Positions 15,678 to 24,465 of a stretch of 64,000 bases of DNA are shown here, in pieces. Position numbers and translations under genes: made by a program. The stretch is from positions 61,399 through 125,398 of the forward strand of contig PLWQ01000019.1 in the NCBI GenBank assembly GCA_003165595.1, given 5' to 3'. The notes under the pieces were generated by a model. The model saw nothing but the letters and a program-made list of their open reading frames with translations, was not told the origin of the DNA and ran no database searches. This DNA comes from Fibrobacterota bacterium (GTDB lineage: Bacteria; Fibrobacterota; Chitinivibrionia; Chitinivibrionales; FEN-1185). Every line of letters begins with the position of its first letter. Within the stretch, counting starts at the first letter, position 1.

Positions 15678-18287
15678 ATGCCGATTTCCCACGGTCGAGT
15701 GAAGAACCCCGCAGCAAGCTGCGGGGCATCTTCCATCGCTAAGGAAGAAGACAATTGTAGTCGTTTGCCAGCCCCGAAGCTTGCTTCGGGGACCGCGATT
15801 ACGACCGGATGTACACCTCGGAGAGCAGCCTGTAATGCGCAAACTTTGGGATTCAACCGGTTTCTCGTTGCCGCTCTCGTGATCGGATGCGCGTTGCCGA
15901 TAGCAGGAGCGCAGCAGGCTTTTTCTGTAGGGTCCTCGCGCAATGCATGTCCGGTCAACGCGGCGGCTCGATTCTACTGCGACAAGACGCGGTCGAAATC
16001 CCCGCACGAGATTGTTTCCCCTTCTTTTGCCGATTCATTTGGCGTCACGACTTCCGGTACTCCCAATTTCGGGTTCTCGCGGTCTGTGTATTGGGCACGC
16101 CTGGTTCTGCGCGACAGCTCCGTGCAGGGCGACAGGTGGGTCCTTGAAACCGGGGTCCCCTGCATTCACAAAGTAGACTGTTTCTGGGTGGCCGACACGG
16201 GAATCGTGATGCAGCGATCCGGATTTTTGCGCCGCGGACCGCAACGCGCTCTGCAATTTTTGTATCCGTGCTTTACACTTCCGTCCGTCCCGAACGGAGA
16301 ACTGACGGTCTATCTCAGGTACGAAAGCGAAACGCCGCTTATGCTGCCGCTCACCTTGTACCGGGAAAGCGCGTATGCCAAGCACGACCGGGCGGTACAA
16401 ACCGTGCTTGCGGTCTACTTCGGTGCACTCTTCATCATGGCACTGTACCACCTCATTGTGTTTGCGTTCCTGCGCGACGCGAGTTTCGTCTACTACGCGC
16501 TGTTCATCGTCCTGTTTGCGGCGGGGCAAATGACGTCGGTGTACGGCTTCCTGGTGGGACAGGATTCGTCGCGATTCGCTCGGACGGCGTTTCCGTATTT
16601 GCACATTATCAACTTCGGCGCGTGCGCTGTGGCGCTGCTCTTTGCACGCGCCCTTCTCGACACGCGCAGGTTGGCGCCTCGGACAAATTTGGCTCTTGTG
16701 GCGGTTGCCGCAATCTGCGCGGGAATAGGAGCCGCGTCTCCGGCGCTGGGGTTTATTGCCTCCGAACAAATCCTGGTGATTATGAATTTGGCAGTATCTG
16801 CGGTCATGACTGCTGCGGCGGTTTTGGTGCTCAGAAGAAAATACAGCCCTGGATTGTATTTCCTGTGGGGAGTGGGCGTGCTGGTCTTCGGTATTGTCCT
16901 CTACAATCTTATGTATGGTTTCAACCTGTTTCCCTTTAGTTTTGTCGTATACTTTATTCCGAATATCTGTTTCGTCTTCACGATTCTCCTTTTCTCGGTG
17001 GGTATTGCGCAGCGTATTCTCACGATCCAGCTCGAAAGGAATTCGGCGTATTCCGAAGCCGTCCATAATCTTGAACAGATATTGCAGTATAAAGAGGAAA
17101 AGGCAAAACTCGAAGAAGAACTTTCGCATGCCCGCACGATGGAGGCTATAGGCCACCTTGTAAGCGGCGTCTGCCACGACCTCAAGAACCTTCTTACGCC
17201 GCTTTTCGGCTACGCCGACCTTATACGGATGAAAGCCGCCGACAATCCCCAAATCAAGCAGCATGCCGACGGGCTGTACGCGGCCGCCGACAAAACGCGG
17301 GAATTGGTGATGAAGCTGCTTGACTTTTCGAGAAAAAAGCCGAAGATGTCCGTGCCGGTCAAGATGGACGGCATCGTGAGCGATGTGACGTCGCTGTTGC
17401 GTCACGGCACGCGGCATGGCATAGCTGTGACGACCGCAACGCACGTCGCCGATGCATGGGTCCTGGGTGATCCTTCGTCATTCCAGAATGCGCTCCTCAA
17501 TCTCGGACTCAACGCGGTTGACGCAATGCCTGCGGGCGGAACCGTGTCGTTTGAGGTGAGGGGCGAAACGCTTGGCGGCGAAAATGATCTTCTCAGGAAG
17601 TTCAGCGCTCCGGCGGGCGACTACGTGGTGGTATCGGTGAGCGACACAGGTACGGGCATCCCGCCCGAGATCATGGGCAGAATCTTTGAGCCGTTCTTTA
17701 CTACAAAGGGTGCGGGCAAAGGCACCGGGCTCGGACTCGCAAGCGTATACGGCTGCGTCAAGAGCCACTGCGGTTGCGTCACGGTAGCGAGCGAAATCGG
17801 CAAGGGGAGCACCTTTGCGTTGTATTTTCAAAAAGCGAAGCCCGGCCCGGGCGACACGGGGGCCGCAGCCGTTTCCCGGACGAAAGCCGCCGGTGGCACG
17901 GTGCTACTAATCAACGACGACGAAATGATGAAGGACATGATTACCGAAGCACTCGTAGACATCGGGTATTTCGTGGTGCACGTGCGAGGCATTGACAAGG
18001 GAAATGAGTACTACCGGCGAAATGTTGATGCCGTCGACCTTGTGGTAATCGACGCAAAAGCGGAAAATGGCAATGCACTGTGCAGTTTTGAGGGACTCAA
18101 GAAAATTAACCCCGGCATTCGTGCCGTACTCATTACGGATGCGTCGGACCGGCGCGAATGCGACCAGCTTCTTGATCGCGGCGTTTCCGCTATTGTCAAG
18201 AAGCCTTTCGAACTTGACGCGTTTGTGAAAGCGGTGGCGCAGCCGGCCGCCGGGGACGCACCCAAAGAAAGGCCCGCAGATGCATAA
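15678..18287 (+). CDS. 7TM-DISM hybrid sensor histidine kinase
   Basis: Up to 869 residues. Numbering from the first ATG: a signal peptide at about 57-82, a periplasmic DISMED2-like sensing domain (about 95-240), seven membrane helices (about 245-455), a short coiled coil, HisKA with the phospho-acceptor His in GVCHDLKNLLTP (near 497), and a complete HATPase (NLGLNAVDAMP, DTGTGIPPEI, GKGTGLGLASVYG). A C-terminal receiver (about 735-860) follows, with NDDE, Asp in LVVIDAK and VKKPFEL. The first 56 residues are translated from palindromic repeats and are probably not made; a TTG at 15846 directly before the signal peptide is the better start. The ligand is unknown; DISM sensors often bind carbohydrates. 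Confidence 0.85.
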   Translation: MPISHGRVKNPAASCGASSIAKEEDNCSRLPAPKLASGTAITTGCTPRRAACNAQTLGFNRFLVAALVIGCALPIAGAQQAFSVGSSRNACPVNAAARFYCDKTRSKSPHEIVSPSFADSFGVTTSGTPNFGFSRSVYWARLVLRDSSVQGDRWVLETGVPCIHKVDCFWVADTGIVMQRSGFLRRGPQRALQFLYPCFTLPSVPNGELTVYLRYESETPLMLPLTLYRESAYAKHDRAVQTVLAVYFGALFIMALYHLIVFAFLRDASFVYYALFIVLFAAGQMTSVYGFLVGQDSSRFARTAFPYLHIINFGACAVALLFARALLDTRRLAPRTNLALVAVAAICAGIGAASPALGFIASEQILVIMNLAVSAVMTAAAVLVLRRKYSPGLYFLWGVGVLVFGIVLYNLMYGFNLFPFSFVVYFIPNICFVFTILLFSVGIAQRILTIQLERNSAYSEAVHNLEQILQYKEEKAKLEEELSHARTMEAIGHLVSGVCHDLKNLLTPLFGYADLIRMKAADNPQIKQHADGLYAAADKTRELVMKLLDFSRKKPKMSVPVKMDGIVSDVTSLLRHGTRHGIAVTTATHVADAWVLGDPSSFQNALLNLGLNAVDAMPAGGTVSFEVRGETLGGENDLLRKFSAPAGDYVVVSVSDTGTGIPPEIMGRIFEPFFTTKGAGKGTGLGLASVYGCVKSHCGCVTVASEIGKGSTFALYFQKAKPGPGDTGAAAVSRTKAAGGTVLLINDDEMMKDMITEALVDIGYFVVHVRGIDKGNEYYRRNVDAVDLVVIDAKAENGNALCSFEGLKKINPGIRAVLITDASDRRECDQLLDRGVSAIVKKPFELDAFVKAVAQPAAGDAPKERPADA
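15701..15733. repeat. CCCCGCAGC palindromic repeat
   Basis: GAAGA and CCCCGCAGC pair with GCTGCGGGG and TCTTC around a two-base centre, giving a long hairpin. A related hairpin follows 40 bases later. It lies in the leader of the kinase gene and looks like a dispersed intergenic palindrome that has landed there. Confidence 0.75.
15772..15791. repeat. CCCCGAAGC palindromic repeat
   Basis: CCCCGAAGC and GCTTCGGGG form a 9-bp palindrome around TT, the second hairpin in the leader of the kinase gene. Same layout as the CCCCGCAGC copy just upstream. Confidence 0.7.
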
Positions 18288-19725
18288 ACTGGCCGCGCTC
18301 GGCGATTCTCTCACCATGGGATTTTCGTCGGGCGCCATTTACAAGACGCAATACTCCTATCCCGCCATGATTGCGCGTGCCCTGGGTGCGCAGGATTCCT
18401 TCCGCGCGCCGGCGTTCGACATCGACAAAGGTTCTACCGGCGGTTTTCCGCTCAACCTTGAGACCCTTCTCAGGATGCTGCAGAAGGATTATCCGCACGG
18501 CATTAGTCCGGTGCGGTTTGTGGGGTCGTTGTGGACTATTAACTGGTTCATGCATTCGGTGGAAAAGTTCTGGGAACGAGGGCATTGGTTCCACGCCGAG
18601 GCGCAACCGTTCAACAATCTGGCCGTGCTCAGCTACACGGTGCAGGAGGCATATCGTCTTTCGGCAGATATTTGCGCCAAAGAGATTGCTCACCCCAAGA
18701 ACCAGTTCTTTTTGTTTGATCAGGTGCCGGAATTCCCCCTGTATCGGGCGGCGCTCGCAACGCTCGCCTCGAAGCAGAGTCGGGTTACCGCGCTTTCGCG
18801 ACTGGAACAGCTCTGCGCCGACGGGGGAGTCGAGAATCTGATTGTGGCGATCGGGGCCAACAACTGCCTCGGCGCGATTATCGACCTGTCGATAAAATTC
18901 TCCGAAGAGGCCGATCTGTATCGTCAGCCGCACGAGCGGAAATGCAATCTGTGGCTGCCCCGGCATTTTGAAGCCTGCATCGTCGAGCTCGCACGACGCA
19001 TCCGGTCGCTCTCCGTGAAGAATGTTTTTGTCTCGACCGTGCCCCACGTTACCATCCCTCCCGTGACGCGCGGCACGCCGCCCCAGCATACGCACAAGTA
19101 TTACGAGTATTACACGCGGCCGTGGATATGGGACCGTACGTTCGATGGCGATATCCACCCGCACCTGACCGGAAACGACATGATGCTCCTGGACGAATTC
19201 GTGGATTATTACAACGAATCGATACGCGGTGTAGCGCGGGACAACGGCTGGCACGTCGTTGACTTCTGCGCCTTTCTCGACAGTCTGGCGTATCGCAGGC
19301 TGCACGGCGCGGTGTCGTATCGCTGGCCTTCCGGGGCGCTGGCGGCGCTCGCCAAAGACGGACGGGCGTCGTATCTGGTGCGGGGCAACGCCGCCACGCT
19401 GGATACCCGGTACATTGAACTTGACAAAGAGGAAAAGATAAGGCGCGGTGGTCTGTTTGGCCTCGACGGCGTGCATCCCACCACCATCATGTACGGACTT
19501 GTCGCCGACGTATTCCTCGACAAAATGAAGGAACAATCGGTCACCCGGGTCGACGGCTCCGCACCGGCCATGGACTGGGACTACGCCGTATCGAACGACT
19601 CGCTGATCACCTCTCCGCCGCCAATGCTTAAAGACCTGCGGAAGGTGCTCTCACTGCTTTCGGGCAGGGTGTACGGTAAGATCCTGTTCTCCGTACTCGA
19701 AAAGTTGAGAGGCAATGTCAGTTGA
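18280..19725 (+). CDS. SGNH/GDSL-type hydrolase, cytoplasmic
   Basis: 481 residues, no signal peptide. Block I is LAALGDSLTMGFSSG at the start (nucleophile Ser). Asn in VAIGANNCLGA may be block III, and block V is GLDGVHPTTIMYGLVAD (Asp-x-x-His). This makes a complete GDSL esterase/lipase set, but the chain is about twice the usual size, with long inserts around residues 90-140 and 250-330. It starts eight bases inside the kinase gene, so the two are coupled. Substrate unknown. Confidence 0.75.
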   Translation: MHKLAALGDSLTMGFSSGAIYKTQYSYPAMIARALGAQDSFRAPAFDIDKGSTGGFPLNLETLLRMLQKDYPHGISPVRFVGSLWTINWFMHSVEKFWERGHWFHAEAQPFNNLAVLSYTVQEAYRLSADICAKEIAHPKNQFFLFDQVPEFPLYRAALATLASKQSRVTALSRLEQLCADGGVENLIVAIGANNCLGAIIDLSIKFSEEADLYRQPHERKCNLWLPRHFEACIVELARRIRSLSVKNVFVSTVPHVTIPPVTRGTPPQHTHKYYEYYTRPWIWDRTFDGDIHPHLTGNDMMLLDEFVDYYNESIRGVARDNGWHVVDFCAFLDSLAYRRLHGAVSYRWPSGALAALAKDGRASYLVRGNAATLDTRYIELDKEEKIRRGGLFGLDGVHPTTIMYGLVADVFLDKMKEQSVTRVDGSAPAMDWDYAVSNDSLITSPPPMLKDLRKVLSLLSGRVYGKILFSVLEKLRGNVS

Positions 19726-19771
19726 AAGTTCGAACAGCGCCGGGGCGCGGGTGCGGCCAAATTCTCTGCGT

Positions 19772-19800
19772 TTGACAAACCCTTTTCCCCCAGCTATTTT
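19772..19800 (+). promoter_or_regulatory. strong sigma70-type promoter for bioB
   Basis: A perfect TTGACA, a 17-base spacer and TATTTT. The predicted transcription start (about 19807) lies only some five bases before the bioB ATG, and no ribosome-binding site is visible, so the bioB mRNA may be leaderless or nearly so. Confidence 0.65.
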
Positions 19801-19811
19801 TTCCGCACTCT

Positions 19812-20783
19812 ATGAATCCCTTCGAAAAAGCGCAGCGCCTGTATCGGACCTCTCTGGATAACGCCATAACATCCGACGACCTCGATGCCATTGTCGCCTG
19901 GCCCGCGAGCGAAATTTCGCTTCTCTTCGCCTGCGCCGACCTTGTGCGGCGGGCGCATTTCGAGAACGTGGTAGATCCATGCGCTCTCATGAACATCAAG
20001 TCGGGAAACTGCAGCGAGGACTGCGCATACTGCAGCCAGTCGTCACACAACAAGGCGGATGTGGCGGTTCGCGATCTTGCCGGCACGGCCGAAATAGTCG
20101 CGGGCAACGCCGCCGCCGCGGAAAAGAACCTCGCCTTTTGTGTTGTGTCAAGCGGCAGGCGCGTTTCGCCGGCAGAGCTGCGGGAAGTTGCAGCGGCTCT
20201 TGGGCAATGCAAAGGAGAACTGCACGCATCGCTCGGCATTCTTTCGGAAGAAGAATTCCGCTTGCTCAAGGCGGCAGGCGTATCGTGCTACAACCACAAC
20301 CTGGAAACCAGCAGACGGTATTATTCGTCAATCGTGTCGACGCACCGTTACGACGACCGCGTGAACACCGTGCGGGCGGCGAAGAAGGCTGGTTTGCGGG
20401 TGTGCTGCGGCGGGATATTCGGCATGGGGGAAACCTGGGACGACCGGAAAGCCCTGTGCCTGGAGCTGCGGGAGCTTGACGTCGACACCATACCGATCAA
20501 CTTCCTTATCCCCATTCCCGGCATCCGCCTCGAACCGCCCAGGGAATCACCCTTGGAATTTCTCAAGATCGTATCGATGTTCCGGCTCGCTCATCCGAAA
20601 AAGACCATCAAGGTTTGCGGCGGGAGGGAAAAGAACCTGGGTGCGATGCAGGCGCTCATTTTCTACGCCGGCGCCAACGGGTACATCTCGGGTGATTACC
20701 TTACCACAAAAGGCCGCGGCGTTGAGGCGGACGACGAGATGATCGGCCGCCTTGGGTTGACAAAGAGGCATGTTGCCGCATAG
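19812..20783 (+). CDS. bioB: biotin synthase BioB
   Basis: 323 residues, radical SAM. The 4Fe-4S motif is CSEDCAYC after NIKSGN. YNHNLETSRRYY, the VCCGGIFGMGE block and the 2Fe-2S-region Arg in VCGGREKNLG are the family marks. It inserts sulfur into dethiobiotin, the last step of the pathway whose earlier genes lie 4.3 kb upstream. Separated from them by the kinase and SGNH genes, and with its own promoter immediately upstream. The start fits the normal N-terminus of the family although no ribosome site is seen. Confidence 0.95.
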   Translation: MNPFEKAQRLYRTSLDNAITSDDLDAIVAWPASEISLLFACADLVRRAHFENVVDPCALMNIKSGNCSEDCAYCSQSSHNKADVAVRDLAGTAEIVAGNAAAAEKNLAFCVVSSGRRVSPAELREVAAALGQCKGELHASLGILSEEEFRLLKAAGVSCYNHNLETSRRYYSSIVSTHRYDDRVNTVRAAKKAGLRVCCGGIFGMGETWDDRKALCLELRELDVDTIPINFLIPIPGIRLEPPRESPLEFLKIVSMFRLAHPKKTIKVCGGREKNLGAMQALIFYAGANGYISGDYLTTKGRGVEADDEMIGRLGLTKRHVAA

Positions 20784-20964
20784 GTCCCGATTCTTTGCCT
20801 TTAGGCCCCTTTGGTATTGCCTAAGTGTTTTGCCGGGCATATTTTAAGGCCATCGCGTGAGGCGACCTCGATCAGGACGCGTGCGGTTCCAATCGCCGCC
20901 CAAAATCCTTCTTTCGTACGGGGAATCACGTACACAATCCCAAATCGTGCAAAAGGCGACCACA

Positions 20965-21837
20965 ATGGAAACTCTTCGCGACGACGACTCCGTGCTGGAA
21001 ACACCCTCGGCAAAGCACAACCGCACGTTCACCACTTTCAAGCCGCAGCCGCACGAGTTTTCATCCGGGGCCGGCTCCAAAAAGAAACGCGGCGGCATAT
21101 GGGCCGTGCTTGCCGGAATAGGAGTCGTTCTTTACAAACTCAAAGCCGTTATCGTCGCGCTCAAGTTCGGCAAGTTTGCGGCCACCATAATCTCGATGTT
21201 CGTGATGATATGGGTCTATGCCACGCAGTTCGGGTGGTGGTACGCCGCGGGATTTGTGATTCTCATCGCCGTGCACGAAAGCGGTCACGTGCTAGCGGCG
21301 CGCGGCGCCGGGCTCAAGGTGTCCATGCCCATTTTCATTCCCTTTATAGGGGCCTTTATTTCAATGAAACAGCAGCCCACCAATGCCCGCACTGAGGCGA
21401 TCGTTGCCGCGGGAGGGCCCGTGGTGGGCAGCATCGGCGCGTTTGCGTGCCTGGCGCTGGGGATCGCGCTCAATAGCCAATTATTTCTGGCACTTGCCTA
21501 TACCGGCTGCCTTCTCAATCTCTTCAACCTTGTGCCCGTGCATCCGCTTGACGGCGGGCGAATCGTGACCGCCATATCGCCCATGATGTGGATTGTGGGA
21601 ATTCCGGTGCTGGCCTATGTGGCCATCCGGTATCCCAATCCGATTGTGATCCTTTTTGTCATTCTCGGCGCCTTCCAGGCATTCAAGATGTGGCGTTCGC
21701 CCAACAAGGAATACTTCTCGGTCTCAAAGTCGACGCGAATCACTTTTGCCGTGCTGTATTTCGGCTTGATGCTCACGCTGGGCGCGGTGATGTCGTGGAT
21801 TCACACCTTGCGGACGGCGACGGCAAGCGGGATCTAG
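20965..21837 (+). CDS. site-2 protease family (M50) metallopeptidase
   Basis: 290 residues. A soluble N-terminal 45 residues is followed by about six membrane helices. The zinc motif HESGH (near residue 105) and the second motif VHPLDGGRIV (near 195) are the signature of intramembrane M50 proteases. No PDZ or CBS domain is present. Such proteases cut membrane-bound regulators; the target is unknown. The chosen ATG leaves out an upstream open stretch with no ribosome site. It stands alone between bioB and the convergent heme operon. Confidence 0.88.
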   Translation: METLRDDDSVLETPSAKHNRTFTTFKPQPHEFSSGAGSKKKRGGIWAVLAGIGVVLYKLKAVIVALKFGKFAATIISMFVMIWVYATQFGWWYAAGFVILIAVHESGHVLAARGAGLKVSMPIFIPFIGAFISMKQQPTNARTEAIVAAGGPVVGSIGAFACLALGIALNSQLFLALAYTGCLLNLFNLVPVHPLDGGRIVTAISPMMWIVGIPVLAYVAIRYPNPIVILFVILGAFQAFKMWRSPNKEYFSVSKSTRITFAVLYFGLMLTLGAVMSWIHTLRTATASGI

Positions 21838-21958
21838 AGTTATGTCCCGGAAATGCCTGCACAAAAATCATTGCCGCGAAAGCGGGGCCGCGACTTCACC
21901 AGCATACAGCGCTCATGGAGCAGAGGCTCTTGCCAATCCAGCCGTTGGTTATCGCTGG

Positions 21959-21978
21959 ATGCCCGTTTTCACGGGCAT
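21959..21978. repeat. ATGCCCGT palindromic repeat
   Basis: ATGCCCGT-TTTC-ACGGGCAT hairpin with flanking GCTGGATGCCC and GCATGAC, the form of a widespread bacterial intergenic palindrome. It lies between the convergent M50 gene and the ahb operon and may act as a terminator, though no T-run follows. Confidence 0.6.
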
Positions 21979-22047
21979 GACAGCAGCAGGATATAGTGAG
22001 GGAATTTAGGGGACAGCACACGATAATCCGCTTCGAGGTCCATGATG

Positions 22048-22530
22048 CTAAAGTGATGCCCGCGAATCAAACGACGTCTTCTTGAACTCCTTCACCGTCG
22101 GCAACACGAGCATGTCTTTGCCTTGCACCGCAGCTTTCAAGCTCGCAATATTCCGCTTCAACTCCGTCTTGCTTTTGGCGTGAACCATGGCATACAGGGT
22201 GTACGGCCAGTCGGGATACGATTTCCGCCAATAGCAGTGTGTGACAAACGGGAAAGCGGCGGCCGCGGCCCCGGCCTTTTTGCACAAACGCGGCGGTACA
22301 AGGAAGGCCACCATGGCGTTGCTGCGAAACCCTGCCTTGTCATGTTTGAGAATGCCGGCGACACGCCGCACCACGCCACGGCGGATGAGGCCGGCCAGCG
22401 CATCAACCACGCCCTGCTGCGACATTCCGAGACGCTCCGCCGCAACCGCGAAGGGCTCGGCCGCAAGCGGCAGCGGCGCGGAAAGCACAGACGCAAGCAA
22501 ACGTTCGGCTTTCCGTGCCCTTCTAGACAT
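22048..22530 (-). CDS. ahbB: siroheme decarboxylase subunit AhbB
   Basis: 160 residues of the AsnC/Lrp-like NirDL/AhbAB family. An N-terminal helix-turn-helix-like part (AERLGMSQQGVVDALAGL) is followed by a ligand domain carrying the AhbB signature FVTHCYWRKSYPDWPYTLYAMVH. Together with AhbA it removes two carboxyl groups from siroheme to give 12,18-didecarboxysiroheme. The HTH part is a relic of the fold and need not bind DNA. Last gene of the operon, overlapping ahbA by eight bases. Confidence 0.9.
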   Translation of the reverse strand: MSRRARKAERLLASVLSAPLPLAAEPFAVAAERLGMSQQGVVDALAGLIRRGVVRRVAGILKHDKAGFRSNAMVAFLVPPRLCKKAGAAAAAFPFVTHCYWRKSYPDWPYTLYAMVHAKSKTELKRNIASLKAAVQGKDMLVLPTVKEFKKTSFDSRASL

Positions 22531-22969
22531 CCAGCACCAATCCTATTTTGTAAATTGCAAGGCTCGGAAATTTCCGGCATCGTTTCACGCCTGGAAGTGC
22601 CCGGACGGCTTTGACAAAGTGAGACGCATCGCGTTTGCTTTCGCAGGTGAAGGTAAACCAGAGATTAAGCGGCCCCTTGCGAAGATAGTTGTGCGTGACG
22701 CCCGGGGCTCGGCCAACAACGTCCGCAACGGCGGTCACGCTTGAATCGTCCACTTCCATTCCCACAAGAACGCTTTCGAAGCCGAGTTTCTTCCACGCAA
22801 AGACCGGTTTGATTGCGCGGAGGATGCCGCGCTCGGTAAGCGCTCCGAGCAAACTGATGCAGCGTTTCTCGGAAATGCCGAGCCGTTTTCCGAGAGAGCG
22901 AAACGGCCGGATCTGGAGCGGAAAGTCCTTTTGCACTTCATTGAGCAGGCGGCGTTCGAGAGGCGTCAT
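22523..22969 (-). CDS. ahbA: siroheme decarboxylase subunit AhbA
   Basis: 148 residues, paralogue of AhbB. The family signature is GVTHNYLRKGPLNLWFTFTC, where the His and Tyr are the residues expected in the siroheme site, and GVKRCRKFPSLAIYKIG closes the domain. It forms the decarboxylase with AhbB. Start and stop overlap both neighbours (ATGA with cobA-hemD, eight bases with ahbB). Confidence 0.9.
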   Translation of the reverse strand: MTPLERRLLNEVQKDFPLQIRPFRSLGKRLGISEKRCISLLGALTERGILRAIKPVFAWKKLGFESVLVGMEVDDSSVTAVADVVGRAPGVTHNYLRKGPLNLWFTFTCESKRDASHFVKAVRALPGVKRCRKFPSLAIYKIGLVLDV

Positions 22970-24465
22970 CGTGATTCTCCGCGCCTTGTTCTGCGTACTG
23001 CTTTCACAACCGTGGCGACCAGCGACTTCATGGTGGCCGAAGGCGCCACAAACATGCGTCCGCGATAATGGCGGCGAAGCGTTGCGGCGGTAATATGGCC
23101 CAGACAGCAGGGAACTATTCGAACCCTGGAGCGTTGTTTGTCGGAGTAGTACGATTCCACCATCGACGAACTGGTGAACAGTACAACATCATCGTTTTGC
23201 ACCGGGCACTGCGGTGCGGCAACCCTTATGGTATCGTACAGTGGAAGTATTGTCACGGCTGCTCCACGGCGCCGCAGGGTTTCCGGCAGGATCTCGCGGG
23301 CAGCGGAAGCCCGGGGAATCAGAATATTCTCATTGCGCAAGTCTTTTGGAAAGACGGCCAGCAGTCCTTCGGCAACAAATCGCCGGGGAACGGCGTCGGG
23401 AACAATACCGAAGCGGCCGAGGGCCGCCGCAGTGCCGCTTCCTATCGCGTAGACCCGTTTGCCCGCAAACAAGCGGGAGTCGTGGCCTTTTCCGAAAAGC
23501 GCGCGGAAGAAGATATCGACCGCGTTGGGGCTTGTAAAGGCAATGGAAGTAAAAGGAGCCAGCCACAGCTTGTCGATGCGTCCAAGCGAAGCGGAACGCG
23601 GCCGGATGGCAATAAGCGGACGTTGTACCACCGTGGCGCCCAGCTCCGTTAGCAGACCCGTGATTTCGGCTGATTGCCCGGAGGTGCGGAGAACCACGAC
23701 ACGCTTTCCCGCCAAAGGCGGCGTTTTGTACCACGAAAGTGATTTTGCAAGCCGCACTACGTTGCCCACCACGAGAATCGCGGGCGGACGGATTTGGTGC
23801 GAGTCTCGAAGCGCGACCATCCTGCCGAGCGTTCCCGAAACCGTCTTCTGTACGGGCAGGGTTCCGTCTTGAATGATCGCTGCGGGGGTCGCCTGTGTAA
23901 ACTGGCCGCCGGCAAGCATGGCGGCCACAATTTTCTCAAGGTTCTCCATGGCCATGAGAAACACGAGCGTGTCGGCCCTGGGAATTGCGAGCGAGGCTAT
24001 TGAATCGCCGCTCTTGAGGTGCCCGGTGACAAATGCGACCGAGCGGGACACGCTTCGGTGGGTTACCGGGATTCCGGCAAAGGCGGGCGCGGCAATGGCC
24101 GACGTAATGCCGGGGACTATTTCAAAGGGTATGGCACGGGTGCGGAGAAATTCCATTTCTTCGCTTCCGCGGCCAAAAAGGAGCGGGTCGCCGCCCTTGA
24201 GACGTGCCACGCGCAGGCCTCTTGTGGCTTCACGCTCAAGAATCCTGTTGATGGCATCCTGCGTTTTGGACGGTTTTCCGCCGCGTTTGCCGGCAAAAAT
24301 GCGCCGTACCGCAGAGGGGAGCGAATCAACGATCTGCGTGTTTACAAGCGCGTCGTACACCACGACGTCGGCTTTTAGAAGCAGATCGCGGCCGCGGACC
24401 GAAATGAGGCCGGGGTCGCCCGGCCCTGCGCCGATGAGATACACGGTGCCACGCTGTTTCTTCAC
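22966..24465 (-). CDS. cobA-hemD: fused uroporphyrinogen-III C-methyltransferase / uroporphyrinogen-III synthase
   Basis: 499 residues in two domains. Residues 1-245 are the SAM-dependent CobA/SUMT domain: YLIGAGPGDPGLISVRG, RLKGGDPLLFGRG, VPGITSAIAAPAFAGIPVTH. Residues 250-490 are HemD: RVVVLRTSGQ, IAFTSPNAVDIFF and VLFTSSSMVESYY. One chain thus closes hydroxymethylbilane to uroporphyrinogen III and methylates it twice to precorrin-2. Such fusions are common in anaerobes that make heme or B12 through precorrin-2. Coupled by ATGA to sirC upstream and ahbA downstream. Confidence 0.95.
   Translation of the reverse strand: MKKQRGTVYLIGAGPGDPGLISVRGRDLLLKADVVVYDALVNTQIVDSLPSAVRRIFAGKRGGKPSKTQDAINRILEREATRGLRVARLKGGDPLLFGRGSEEMEFLRTRAIPFEIVPGITSAIAAPAFAGIPVTHRSVSRSVAFVTGHLKSGDSIASLAIPRADTLVFLMAMENLEKIVAAMLAGGQFTQATPAAIIQDGTLPVQKTVSGTLGRMVALRDSHQIRPPAILVVGNVVRLAKSLSWYKTPPLAGKRVVVLRTSGQSAEITGLLTELGATVVQRPLIAIRPRSASLGRIDKLWLAPFTSIAFTSPNAVDIFFRALFGKGHDSRLFAGKRVYAIGSGTAAALGRFGIVPDAVPRRFVAEGLLAVFPKDLRNENILIPRASAAREILPETLRRRGAAVTILPLYDTIRVAAPQCPVQNDDVVLFTSSSMVESYYSDKQRSRVRIVPCCLGHITAATLRRHYRGRMFVAPSATMKSLVATVVKAVRRTRRGESR

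Noticed and set aside
16035-17444. 469-codon open frame on the minus strand inside the histidine kinase
   Set aside because: The His/Arg-rich, motif-free translation is typical of a shadow frame; the kinase on the plus strand is complete.
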